Shown here: one piece after another, positions 34,719 to 45,699 of the stretch
Position numbering within the stretch: the first letter of the stretch is position 1
Layout: every line of letters begins with the position of its first letter
Assembly: GCA_037178675.1 (NCBI GenBank)
Contig: JAYMGJ010000141.1
Coordinates: forward strand, 62,001-126,000
From: Scleroderma bovista
Lineage: Eukaryota; Basidiomycota; Agaricomycetes; Boletales; Sclerodermataceae
DNA length: 64,000 nucleotides
Direction of reading: 5' to 3'
Notes under the pieces: model-generated
What the model saw: the letters and a program-made list of their open reading frames with translations, nothing else
Told to the model about the DNA's origin: nothing
Database searches by the model: none
Translations under genes and position numbers: made by a program

Positions 34719-35689
34719 GATGAGAATGGGTGGCGGAAGAGAAAGAACGACAGGGAGGGATGGGAAAGAACAAATAAATGCTGATGCCCGCCTCATAGTA
34801 ATATGCCTGGTTCCTGGTGGCAGTTCACGTCAGCCTCTCAAAGGATCGTTCAGCGGGTCCAGTGTCCCCGAGAGAGTCTTTGGAGGGGAGGACACACAGA
34901 ACTGGCCATCAGCATCCCTTCATGTACACCAGTACAGTTGGCTGGCCCCCGCCGCCCTTGCCAGTGAAAAATGCGTACGAAGTCCAAACACCAAAAATGT
35001 CCGCAAAATTACATAATTATTACTAAGCTCAAATGGGGCAGTTTGATACTTGAATGTGCGATTTAGATAATTTTCGGTAACATCAACATGACCATGTACT
35101 AAGAACTTTAGTAACATTAACTTGTATAGTTGTCTAGTACATTCAACAAATCCGCCCTCCTTCTGGAATGCTGACTCCGTTGGTGGTGGTTGTCGACGTT
35201 GACATACTGCGATCACCCGACTTCTGTGACGACAACGGCCACTCCCACCACCAACAATGACCCACCCTCACTAGCACGACGAACGACACTGGCCACCCTC
35301 TACCATCAATGGCTTCACCCCAGCATGCCAACCATCAGCACATCAACAGCCATCGCCCACATCAACAGTCTCCTTCACTATACAGCACCGAATGGAATTA
35401 GTAGAATTGTGTGCAGTAGCTATTATTAATAAATAAAATTTCTGCAGTAGAAGTCTGCAAGAATTTCTGAAGTAGCTGTGGTTCAGAAATGCCACAAATG
35501 AGCCGCAAAGACTGTAATTGTCATGCCTATGATAGCTGTCCAAACCACACGTACACATTATGTACTTGCATAATTTCGCAGATTTTTCTGGGGTTTAAAC
35601 TTTACAGTGGTCTGTCGACCTAATATGGAAATACTTCCTTGGCACCTCATATCAGAATGCTATCGTGTCTACATGGTGGATACGATGAT
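34719..35689. other. Upstream region of copy A with an unexplained insert
   Basis: The first 250 bases resemble the upstream parts of copies B and D (CCTGGTTCCTG, GTCCAGTGTCCC). From about 34990 to 35590 the sequence matches nothing else in the window; it is AT-rich with (CA)n-poor, ACCACC-rich patches. A 40-base phrase shared with the other upstream regions (ATGGAAATACTTCCTTGGCA) returns at 35623. It may be an inserted element; no terminal repeats were found. Confidence 0.4.
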
Positions 35690-36008
35690 GTAAACAAGAG
35701 AATACACGACAGTGTGACATTGGCCATGGTTGCATTCGGGCTTGCAATGTAATGATTCCCCGGAGGGAGACGCCCGGAAAAACACTCACCGCCGTGAATG
35801 CGTTCGGATTCAAAGAGGGGTGCAACTTTACATCTTCATATTATTGGGCTAATTGATTGGGAATAGAGACACTGCATGAGCTTCTGCCCAAGGTCAGCAC
35901 AGATGATAAAAGTCATCCAAGAGTAATCGCCAGGGCATTCTGCGTCCGAGAACTCGGAAAAGGTCACTCGAATGCCAGAATACACAGGAGGAACCGACGG
36001 AAATACAT
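35690..36008 (-). pseudogene. Family II relic 2
   Basis: Exons 1-3 of family II are recognisable: MYFRRFLLCIL, a CPGDYSW counterpart, and GNHY-equivalent DNA. A deletion in the signal peptide runs the frame into TGA after LAFE, exon 2 has lost its Cys-Lys core, and the 3' half is missing beyond 35690. Dead copy. Confidence 0.65.
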
Positions 36009-36515
36009 CGTGAGGGGTTAATAAGACCAGATCATAGCCATGAGTTAGTTTTCACTGGGTGTTTTATGGGCAGAGCCAGTTCGAAACTGAGTTGGCTTTC
36101 GATGATATCATCACTCTGATATCCGGTGCCCAAAATATGTAGTGAGCCTTTGTGTCGATCTTCGGCATGGGGAAGCCGGTGGAACTGATTTTATGCACAA
36201 ATACCACCTATGTATGTAGACCTTGCGATACAGTGCATATGCTTACGATGACCGAATCTGGAGACATGCCCCAATGAATGCATTGCGTCACACTGATTAG
36301 TACGAGCGGCAATTGTGTCGTGACACAGCCTTTACGTGCAGGGGTGCCAGCGGTCCTCAAATGAAATAATTTCAGACTCGGTAGAATCCAGAATATTTTA
36401 CAAGGCTCCATAAAGGCCAGTTGGTTACCATAGGGTGTAGAGTGTCAGTATCAGGTAATTTAAGGCCGCGACAAAAAGAATGGGATGGCTATGCAGGATT
36501 CAAAACGATCCACGA
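36009..36515. repeat. Array spacer, copy 2
   Basis: Aligns by eye with the spacer at 32897. The last 250 bases before copy B (from about 36400) are almost identical to those before copy A, pointing to recent duplication or gene conversion. Confidence 0.7.
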
Positions 36516-37867
36516 CTAAAGTTCTGGGACACCGTGGTATGCACCAGGACGTCCACCTTGGGCAGCATAGATGTTGGAATGAATAGAGTTATTTTGATAG
36601 CCGGTAGAAGGGCTGGTATGAATAGTCGGTGAGGGGGGCGAAGCGGGGAATGTGGTGGGATCTGAGGGGTCCTAGCAGAGAGTTAACGAAGTCTGATGGG
36701 CATACGGTGACCTACATAGAACATCGGCTGAGTAGCAGAAGGGGTGAAAGGGCTCGTGGTGGTGTACATGCTGTTGGTGCCACCTGGTGCGCCATGATAC
36801 ATTGCATTGGGCGTCTTTGTCTGGCGGCGGCGACGGCGGCGGCGGATACAGAACCAGGTAACAAAGGCTGCGATAACTCCGAGCACTACTACGCCTCCCA
36901 CGGCGGCTCCCACAATCGCCCCAGTATTGGATTTTGAAGATGAAGGAGAGGTAGGGGAGGGAGATTGGGTTCCGATGTTAGCACTAGACGTAATAGAAGC
37001 GGGAGGTGTGGTGGATGTGACCGCGGTAGCAGTCGCTTGCGGCTTGGTAGCAGTCGACTCAGGTGCATCTAAAAGATATACAGTTAGACGTTGGTTGAGA
37101 TATCACAATGAACACACCTCCAGTAAGTTGAGCGAGAGTTACATTGAAATTATTGGATACCTGTTACGGTTTGAACACTAGAAGAATGGTAGCAAGAAAT
37201 GAGACATACTGTGACGTCCTGATAAGCCCAGTGCGGTATGGCAGTTCCAGATGGAATGTCCTCTGGGTATCTAGTGGAATAGTCAGCCTGGGAATGCAAT
37301 GTACACAATTGATGTAAATCATACACTCCAAGGTAGGCAATAGAGCAGTTGGTGGACCACGAACTCCAACTGATGTGGGAAGTGAGACAAAGGACATGTC
37401 AGAGTCGGCTGACGATCTTACTAGATGTAGGTGCGGTTCTGACATGCGGAGCAGGCGGCTATGAGGTTGTATGTGATGGTGTTGCACTCGCAGGCATTTG
37501 CCTCGCTGACATAAGGGCCGACAAAGTGCGTGTCGGGGTCCAGGGGGTCGACGGTGAATTCTAAGAAAGGCGCTCATGTTCAAATTTATCATGTGAGAGG
37601 TGGGTGCATACGACCGTCGCCGCATGCGCCTTGTACGTAGGCCGCAACAAGACACGGGTTCTGGCTCTTGCTGTTGTCCATCTATCAGATCAGACATGTT
37701 GGTTAGCACGGCTGAAAGGAATCGGAACGACAAAGCAGACCGACCCAGTCATACTGCGACATGCAGACAGCGGTGGTCTGCTGGGCAGAGACCCACAACG
37801 GACGCATGGAAAGCAGTCCGGTGGCAAGGATCGCCAGCGACGTCCATCTGAGATCAGAGGGCAGCAT
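36516..37867 (-). CDS. Family I membrane protein, copy B
   Basis: Same plan and same total length (1352 bases from start to stop) as copy A. Seen: MLPSDLRWTSLAILATGLLS, TTAVCMSQYDW, NPCLVAAYVQGACGDG, FTVDPLDPDTHFVGPYVSEA, the shared CECNTITYNLIAACSACQNR block, the helix VVVLGVIAAFVTWFCI and a longer Arg run (RRRRRRRR). Differences from A cluster in the ectodomain linker (DPDTHFV versus EPSTHYV) and the stalk (SEGE-type substitutions near 36945). The 3' half is nearly identical to A. No frame break was found. The recent pair A/B suggests duplication of a unit of about 3.15 kb. Confidence 0.72.
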
Positions 37868-38099
37868 GCTGAGGATGGGTGGTAGAAGAGAACGAGGGAC
37901 GGGAAAGAGCAGGATCATCGGTTTGCTTCATGAAACCCGGTTCCTGATGGCAGACTAGCGCCGTCGACCTCTCAAAGGATCCTCGAGCTGGTCCAGTGTC
38001 CCGTAGGAGTCTCGGCGGGAACGACGTGCAGAGCTGGCCGGTGCCGATCTGAACACGCAACAAGCAGGGCGAGTCTCTTGTACTTGAAGGAGCCCCCTC

Positions 38100-38480
38100 A
38101 TTGGCCTACGAGCGTCTAAAGGTGTCTTACAGCATGCATACTTATGCCTGATGCAGTCCTTCCAAACGGAGGTCCCCATTCCGTGTCCATTCCTACGTGT
38201 AATTTTGCAGATCCAGGCTCTTGGGACCTACTGTCCTTGCTTGAGATATGCATACGAAGTCCGTCGTCCTAATATACTTCCTCGGTAGCTCGTTGGACAC
38301 GGTGCATCGATGCCCTAGTAACGAACACCTCGGAAATTGGGGAAGTTTCTTCGAGTACGGCCAAATCCGAAGTTCACCGATACGACCTGAAGGACATAAT
38401 GTCAACCTCGGGAAACGACCTTGCATCAAGTTACCAGACAGCAATGCGACTTCATGTCCTGGAAGCCATCGTGTTTCCAG
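38100..38480. repeat. Conserved upstream segment of family I, copy B
   Basis: About 380 bases related to segments at 40440-40560, 43810-43960 and 47170-47400 (shared: CTTCCAAA, TTTTGCA, ATACTTCCT then GTAGCTCGTTGGACAC, GCATCGATGCCC, ACGAACAC). It duplicates with the genes, so it is probably promoter DNA. Confidence 0.55.
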
Positions 38481-38509
38481 TGTCAACGTTGGTGTTCAGC
38501 TACCTTGAC

Positions 38510-39099
38510 CACTCTTTTCTATAAATGTATATATCCAAACAATGCACAACAGAACTCGGGATTCATTAACCATTGGTAATCAAAATCACGGGCGGTAACA
38601 CCAGGACTTTGCCTGGTGCGGTGTGATATCAGGGACATCGTGATTGTGATTGTGGGCGGTAACTGGCTGTAGTCGTCCCCGTTGATTTTGGTGGCCGCGA
38701 TAGTGTTTATCGTAGTCACTGGGTTGGTTCACTGTCGATCGTTGTCATTGCAGTGGTCATGCTTGCCATATTCATCGTGGCCGTCATCGTGGGTCATCAT
38801 CATCATTCGTACTAGTGGTGTGCCAGTGATCACAATACATACTAGTTGGCAAGGTACATGTCACGTTGTCGATCAAGTCGGATGACGATCACGCACATGA
38901 GCGGCATACCTGTTTGACAAGGCAGATAGATGCATTACTAGGCTACTAAAATGTACTGCAGGATGGTGATGACAGAGTTACGAGCACGTACATGCCGGTC
39001 CAAGTACAAGAGTGCACGCTGGTGATGTAAATCGTGTCAACAGGGTACAGAGGTGAGACGATGGATATGTGATATCTATGGCTACGCAAGACTCCACAA
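38510..39099. other. Unique insert between copies B and C
   Basis: About 590 bases replacing the spacer and family II relic found between other copies. Rich in ATCGT/GTCAT phrases (38690-38830), with GGGCGGTAAC twice (about 38590 and 38655) and ATACTAGTT-type repeats near 38810-38845. No gene recognised. Confidence 0.35.
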
Positions 39100-40363
39100 C
39101 TAAATTTCTGGGATACCACTGTATGCAATAGGATGCCCACATTGGGCAGCATGGATGTTGGAAGGGATAGAGTTGCTTTGACGGATGGCAAAAGGGCTCG
39201 TATAAATAGTCGGCGAGGGGAGGAATGTGCTGGGATCGGACGGGTCCTAATGGATAACGTTAACGGAGTCTCACGATCATACGGTCCGAACTTACATAGA
39301 ACTTCAGCTGAGTAGCAGGATGAACGAAAGGGCTTGTAGTGGTGGACATGGTGCCACCTGGAGGCGCACTTGTCTGTCGGCGACGGCGATAGCTCCGAAC
39401 ACTACTATGCCTCCCACCGCACCTCCAACAATCATCCCAGTATTGGATTTTGAAGATGAGGAAACGGAAGAGGAAGGGGGAGACTGTGTTCCTGAGTTAC
39501 CACTAGACGTGATAGAAGCGGGAGGGGTGGATGTGACCGCGGTAGCAGTCGACTCAGGTGCATCTGAAAGATATACAGTTGGACGTTGGTTGAGATATCA
39601 CAATGAACACACCTCCAGTAAGTTGAGCGAGAGTTACATTGAAATTATCGGATACCTATTACGGTTTGAACACTAAAAGAATGGTAGCATGAAACGTGAC
39701 ATACTACAACGTCCTGATAAGCCCAGTGCGGTATGGTAGTTCCAGATGGAATGTCCTCTGGGTACCTAGTGAAATAGTCAGCCTGGGAATGCAATATACA
39801 GAATTGATGTAAATCGTACATTCCAGGGTAGACAGTAGAGCAGTTGGTGGACCACGAACTCCAACTGATGTGGGAAGTGAGACAAAGGACATGTCAGAGT
39901 TGCTGACAATCTTACTGGAGGCAGGTGCCGTCCTGACATACGGAGCAGGCGGCTATAAGGTTGTATGTGATGGTGTTGCACTCGCATAGAGTGGCTGCGA
40001 CCGTATAAGGACCGACGTAGGAAGCGCCAGAGTCTAGGGGGGTCACGTTGAATTCTGAAAAAAAGGGGTTTCAGAATCAAATTTATAGTGCAAGGGACGG
40101 GTACGTACGACCACCGGTGCATGCGCCCATTGCGAAGGACGCAACGAGACACGGGTTTTGGCTCTTGCTGTTGTCCATCTATCAGATCAGACACGTTGGT
40201 TAGCACGGCCGAAAGGAATCGGAACGACGAAGCAGACCAACCCAGTTGTACTGCGACAGGCAGACAACGGTGGTCTGCTGGGCAGAAACCCACACGGACG
40301 CATGGAAAGCAGTCCGGTGGCAAGAATCGCCAGTGACATCCATCTGAGGTTGGAGGGCAACAT
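39100..40363 (-). pseudogene. Family I membrane protein, copy C (broken)
   Basis: Two lesions are visible. A one-base loss near 40293 shifts the frame right after the signal peptide (SMRPL becomes SMRPCGF, while the other frame continues as WVSAQQTTVVCLSQYNW). A deletion at about 39374-39392 removes the helix segment ALVTWFC and most of the Arg run and shifts the tail out of frame. The ectodomain exons between these points remain close to the other copies. Cytoplasmic tail sequence is diverged as well (GATACC, CAATAGGATGCCC). The copy also lacks the standard downstream spacer. Most likely a pseudogene; the lesions cannot be sequencing error in both places without coincidence. Confidence 0.75.
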
Positions 40364-41287
40364 GATGAGAATGGGTGGCGAGAAGAGAAGACCATCTGCG
40401 CAAGTAAGAAGCAAGTGTTTAACAGTCACAGAGCCCTCTAGAGCGCCTCACTAGCCCATGGGAGTCTAAGCGGACGCAAAAGATGTGTTGGGGCATGTCG
40501 CTTCCAAAAAGAGGTTGCCATACCATGGTTATTCCCTCGGGTACTAGTTTTGCAAACCGTGATGAGGACAGATGGTTTGCTCATCTTGTTCTTGCTAGTT
40601 GCGGTGCACGCACGGGGCATGAGGTCTGTCGACATAGTATACTATCGGCACCCACCGTCGAACGTGATGAATAGTGTCATTGATGTTAATACGAACACAC
40701 GAGGAGGAAATGCGAACTCAAGGCGGTTTTGGTCCATGGACATCACAGCCAGGTTCGAAGTTCATCGACATGACTTTCGGACTCTCTGATGGAGCTAGTA
40801 TCATGCCTTAGTATTGTCTCCAACTTACTAGGCGAGTGATTGTGTGTCTTAAAACCCGTCGTTTCCTACTTTTGGATCATCGATGATCCTCCGGCATATA
40901 AAGATCAGTGCGGTGGGTCCCCACTGTTATGGTACGACTTCTTGTTGCTCAGACCCAAAGAGGTGTCCCAATTACGTTCAAATCCGCACCAGTCGCATCA
41001 TATTTTTTCGTATGCGGAGTGTCCTACCCAGTAAAGGATCCACGAGGTGAGTACTAATATGAAAAGTCGATGCACTAACACCTTAGGTTTCATTTCCGCA
41101 CGATCCAGCACCTTGATCGCACCGCGCGATATTATTGCTCGTCGGTAGTCTCCCAAAGCAAGACTCTGTTAGAGAAAGATAGTCGTTCCACTAAAATTAC
41201 AGTCAGTTTACAATGGTCAAGAGTATATGAGAGTGAAGCGTTTTAGTCGATACGCCGAGGGACGCCGAATGACATCGGGCTTCACTG
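40364..41287. other. Region between copy C and family II relic 3
   Basis: The part to about 40560 resembles the upstream segment of other copies. From 40700 to 41200 nothing is recognisable. From 41213 a phrase (CAATGGTCAAGAGT, then GAGAGTGAAG) recurs at 44706-44730, beside the family I fragment. Probably joined debris of earlier duplications. Confidence 0.35.
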
Positions 41288-41637
41288 TCATATCGGCTGG
41301 GTTTTTACCCATATGAAGCAATATTCCTGTTCAGCAGCATAGGAGTTACAAACCTCTAAAAACTTGTGCTGAGGGTGAGGGAGCGCCAAAACGTTGGATC
41401 CTTTGTGTATTAGGTGTGTCACAAATCGCCCGAAACACTCACCGGCGAGAAAGTATTCGTATTCCATGAGCGATACAACCTTACATGGATTTTGCCCCAT
41501 TGTATTATTGGCCTAATTGAATAGAGACGCCGCAGTTACCCAGAGTAATCGCCAGGACATTCCACATCCGAGAACTGGGAAAAAATCGCTCGAATGTCAA
41601 TCAAGGCCAGAATACAAAGGGGGGACCGGAAACACAG
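41288..41637 (-). pseudogene. Family II relic 3
   Basis: Exons 1-2 can be followed (CFRSPLCILALIDI-like signal region; CPGDYSG; NNTMGQNPCKVVSLMEYEY). The start codon position holds CTG (41635-41637), the first intron is shortened, and later exons are gone. Not expected to make a protein. Confidence 0.65.
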
Positions 41638-42090
41638 CGTGACGGGGTTGGCACAACCAGATAGCCAAGAGGATTGGATATTGGCTGGGTCTTTTCATGG
41701 GTAGTGCCAGTTCGAAGCTGGGCTGGCTTTTCATATCATCACTCTGATATCCGGTGCCCAAAGTCGTGCGAGTCTGTGTCATCTGATGATCTTCAGCGTG
41801 GGGAAGCTAGTGGAACTGATTTTATGCACAAATACCGCCTAGACCTTGCGATACGTCACAATACGAAGCTTGATGTTGAACGTGTCGTGACCCAGCCTTT
41901 ACGTGCGGGGGTGCTAACGGTTCTCGAAGAAATGAATAATTTCAGGCCCGGTAGAATCCAGAATATTTTACAAGGCTCTATAAAGGCCAGTTGGCTACCA
42001 TGAGTAGGTGTAGAGGTGTTGGTATCAGGTAGATTGAGGCCACGACAAAAAAGAACGGGATGGCTATGCAGGGTGCACAGCGACCCACGA
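41638..42090. repeat. Array spacer, copy 3
   Basis: Matches spacers 1, 2 and 4 over most of its length, including TTTACGTGCGGGGGTG near 41900 and ACAAGGCTCTATAAAGGCCA near 41970. Confidence 0.7.
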
Positions 42091-43438
42091 CTAAAGTTCT
42101 GGGACACCGTAGTATGCACCAGGACGTCCACCTTGGGCAGCATGGAGGTTGGAATGAATAGAGTTGACTTGATAGCCGGTGGAAGGTCTGGTATGAATAG
42201 TCGGCAAGGGGGGCGAAGCGGGGAATGTGGTGGGATCGGTCGGGTCCTAGCAGAGAATTGACGAAGTGTGACGAGCATACGGTGCGGACTTACATAGAGC
42301 TTCCCCTGAGTGACAGAAGGGGTGAAAGGGCTCGCGGTGGTGTACATGTGGTTGGTGCCACCTGACATGCCACCATCATACATTATACTGGGCGCCTTTG
42401 TCTGGCGGCGCCGACGGATACAAAACCAGGTAACAAGGGCTGCGATAGCTCCGAGCACTATGCCTCCCACAGCTCCTCCCACAATCGCCCCAGTATTGGA
42501 TTTTGAAGATGGAGAAGAGGGAGAGGAAGGAGACTGGGTTCCTATGTTAGCACTGGACGTAGTAGAAGCGGGAGGTGTGGTGGATGTGACCGCTGTAGCA
42601 GTCGCTTGCGGCTTAGTAGCAGTGGACTCAGGTGCGTCTAAAAGATATACAGTTAGACGTTGGTTGAGATATTACAATGAACACACCTCCGATAAGTTGA
42701 GCGAGAGTTACATTGAAAGTATTGGATATCTATTGCGGTTTGAACACTAGAAGAATTGCGGCAAGAAACGAGACATACTGTGACGTCCTGATAAGCCCAG
42801 TGCGGTATCGCAGTTCCAGATGGAATGTTCCCTGGGTATCTAGTGGAATAGTCAGCCTGGGAATGCAATATACACAATTGATGTAAATCATACACTCCAG
42901 GGTAGACAGTAGAACAGTTGGTAGACCACGAACTCCAACTGAGGTGCGAAGTGAGACAAAAAACATGTCAGAGTCGGCTGACATTCTTACTGGATGTAGG
43001 TGCGGTTCTGACATGTGGAGCAGGCGGCCATAAGGTTGTATGTGACGGTGTTGCACTCGCATGTATTTGCCTCGCTGACATAAGGACCGACGTAGAACAT
43101 GTCGGGGTCCAGGGGGTCGATAGTGTATTCTAAGAAAGAAGCGCTCAAGATTAAAATTATCATGTGAGGGGTGGGTGCATACGACCGCTGTTGCATACGC
43201 CTAGTGTGAAGGCCGCAACAAGACACGGGTTCTGGCCCTTGCTGTTGTCCATCTATCAGATCAGACATATTGGTTAGCACGGCTGAAAGGGACCGGGACG
43301 ACAAAGCAGACCGACCCAGTTAAATTGCGACAAGCAGACAGCGGTGGACTCCTGGGCAAAGACCCACAACGGACGCATGGAGAGCAGACCGGTGGCAAGG
43401 ATCGCCAGCGCCATACATCTGAGGTTGGAGGGCAGCAT
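42091..43438 (-). CDS. Family I membrane protein, copy D
   Basis: Seen: signal peptide MLPSNLRCMALAILATGLLS, STAVCLSQFNW, MDNSKGQNPCLVAAFTLGVC, YTIDPLDPDMFYVGPYVSEA, then CECNTVTYNLMAACSTCQNR; YSTRYPGNIPSGTAIPHWAY (PGN for PED is specific to this copy); the helix IVLGAIAALVTWFCI with a shorter Arg run (RRRR); tail MYTTASPFTPSVTQGKLY. Stop at 42091-42093. No frame break seen. The ectodomain differs from A and B mainly in the loop TIDPLDPDMFYV, where the copies vary most. Confidence 0.7.
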
Positions 43439-43809
43439 GCTGAAGATGAGTGGCAGAAGAAAAAGGATGGGAAAGGAGAAATAAATGTTGCATGCTTTGC
43501 CTCATAATACCTGGTTCCTGATGGCAGGCGAGCGCCGTCAGGCTCTCAAAGGATCCTTGAGCTGGTCCAGTGTCCCGTAAGAGTCTTGGCGGGAACGACA
43601 TGCAGAGCTGCCCCTGCTTAAGCGCTTAAGATGCATCAAGAAATTGGATTGGCCATAACCGAGGCTATATCCTCAGTTCCCAACCCATAAATGGGCTAGC
43701 ACTCGCTTAGAGGTGACACTGGCCAATGGGAGGGCTCACTCGATTTACAAACCTGTCAGAAACTGAATTAAAGTAGACGGTGTAATTCGTCGACTGCGCA
43801 GATGCTGCG

Positions 43810-43960
43810 TACGAGGTCGTTGACCCGTATGGAAATACTTCCTTGGCAGCTCGTTGGACACGATGTACTATGATGACCAGGACCATCGATGCCCGAACGA
43901 ACACAGTTCGTTCGAATGCGGATCCAACTTCTGACTCCAGTGCAGCCACTGCAACTGGAA
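43810..43960. repeat. Conserved upstream segment of family I, copy D
   Basis: Shares ATGGAAATACTTCCTTGGCA, GCTCGTTGGACACGATG, CATCGATGCCC and GAACACAG with the segments upstream of copies A, B and E. Confidence 0.55.
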
Positions 43961-44296
43961 ATGCGACCTGAGCGCGTCAGGCCATCCGCGAATTGTCTGT
44001 AGGTTGATCTCCGATTAGTGTAGTGTTCCGATCAGTTATGTAAACCACCTGCTTCTAATCTATGTACCTATTTTCTTTTCTGATGCCGTCCTGATGGGCC
44101 GGCTCTTATCGATGTTCTTACACTACACTTTCAACAAATTCCTCCCATTCCTTCTTTGTTCTGCGATCAAACTCTTCAAGTCATTCATCCTTGTGTAAGT
44201 ATTCGTTGAGGCATTGGGTAAGTTTTAAACAAGGTGTTTGCCATCAGTGACAGCCTTTTTCTAGTCACATAGTATCCATTGTTTCATCTCTGTGCT
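43961..44296. other. Unassigned sequence between upstream segment and family I fragment
   Basis: About 335 bases, pyrimidine-rich (CCTCCCATTCCTTCTTTGTT near 44150). No coding or repeat signature seen. Confidence 0.25.
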
Positions 44297-44705
44297 CAGC
44301 CTGGGAATGCAATGTACATTTGGAATTTATGTAAATCGCACACTCCAGAGTATATTGTAGAGCACACGAACTCCAACTCATATGGGAAATGAGACAAAGG
44401 ACATGTCAGAGTCAGCTGAAAGTGTTACGCGATGCAGGTACGGTTCCGAAATACGGAGTACTTAAGCGGCTATCAGGTTTTATGTGATCGTGTTGCACTC
44501 GCATGGACTTGCTGCGTCCACATAAGGACTGACGTAGGAACTTCGTCAGGGCCCAGCGGGTTCGTGTTGAATTCTAAGAAAAAAGGCGTTCAGCATCAAG
44601 TTTATCATCGGAGGGGTGAGTGCATACGACCATCGCTGTATGCCCCTTGTGCGTATACTGCAACAACACATGGGTTCTGGTTTTTACTGTTGTCCGTCTG
44701 CTGTC
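44297..44705 (-). pseudogene. Family I fragment (ectodomain exons only)
   Basis: Plus-strand CAGCCTGGGAATGCAATGTA starts similarity to the intron and exons 2-4 of family I. It ends near 44705, with small insertions and stops throughout. Signal peptide and membrane exons are absent. Most diverged family I copy, so probably the oldest loss. Confidence 0.65.
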
Positions 44706-44829
44706 AATGGTCAAGAGTTCACGAGAGTGAAGTATTTCGGACGTTTTGGCCGAGATGCCGGGGGATGCAGAATGGTATCGGAGCTCGTTGTCAATGTCAT
44801 GTTTTTGCCCATATGAAGCAATACTCCTG

Positions 44830-45145
44830 TTCAGCAGCATGGGTGTTACAAACTGGTGCCAAGGATGAGGGAGCGCCAATACGTTGAATCCTTGGGTGTT
44901 TTAGATGTGTCACAAATCGCCCGCCGAGAAACACTCACTGGCGGGAAAGCATTCATGGTCTAAGAGGGATGCAACCTTACACGATTTTGCCTCATTGGGC
45001 TAACTAATTGGGAATGGAGACGGCGCATGAGTGTTGAATTCTGCCCAAGGCCAGCATAGATAATAACAAAGTCAGCCAAGAGTAATCGCCAGGGCATTCG
45101 AATGTCAGTCAAAGCGAGAATACAAAGGGGGATCAGGAAATACAT
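44830..45145 (-). pseudogene. Family II relic 4
   Basis: Begins MYFLIPLCILALTDIR, close to the complete member, but a deletion joins the signal peptide to MPWRLLL, out of frame with the CLSDYSW block; a stop ends the frame at 44960. The AGG-CCT flanks and exon 2 core (MRQNRVRLHPS in the shifted frame) are still visible. Confidence 0.65.
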
Positions 45146-45699
45146 TTTGACGGGGTTAACACGACCAGATACTCAAGGGGATTAGATGTTTCTGGCTGCT
45201 CACCGGGTCTTTTATGGGCAGCGTCAGTTCGAAGCCGAGCTGGCTTTCGATATCATCACTGTGCCCATAGTGTGAGTTTTGTGTCACCTGATGATGATCT
45301 TCAGTCTGGGGAAGCCAAGTGGAACTGATTTTATGCACAAACACCGCCTAGACCTTGCGATACAGTACAATACGAGATACGTATGATAGATCGGGCTTAC
45401 GATGTTCATCTGGAAACATGCCCCGATGAATGCAGGTTCATACGTCACACTGATTAGTACAAGCGGCAATTGTGGGCTTGATGGTGAACGTATCGTGACT
45501 TAGCCTTTACGTGCAGGGGTGCCAGCGGTCCTCGAATGAATTGAATGATTTCAAGCCCGGTAGAATCCAGATCATTTAACAAGGCTCCATAAAGGCCAGT
45601 TGGCTACCATGGGTGGGTGTAGAGGTGTCAGTATCAGGTAGATTAAGGCCACGACAAAAAAGAACGGGATGGCCATGCAAGATTCAAAGCGATCCATGA
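45146..45699. repeat. Array spacer, copy 4
   Basis: Same layout as spacers 1-3; the last 250 bases are closest to spacer 3 (for example GTGTAGAGGTGT, ACGACAAAAAAGAACGGGAT). Confidence 0.7.
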
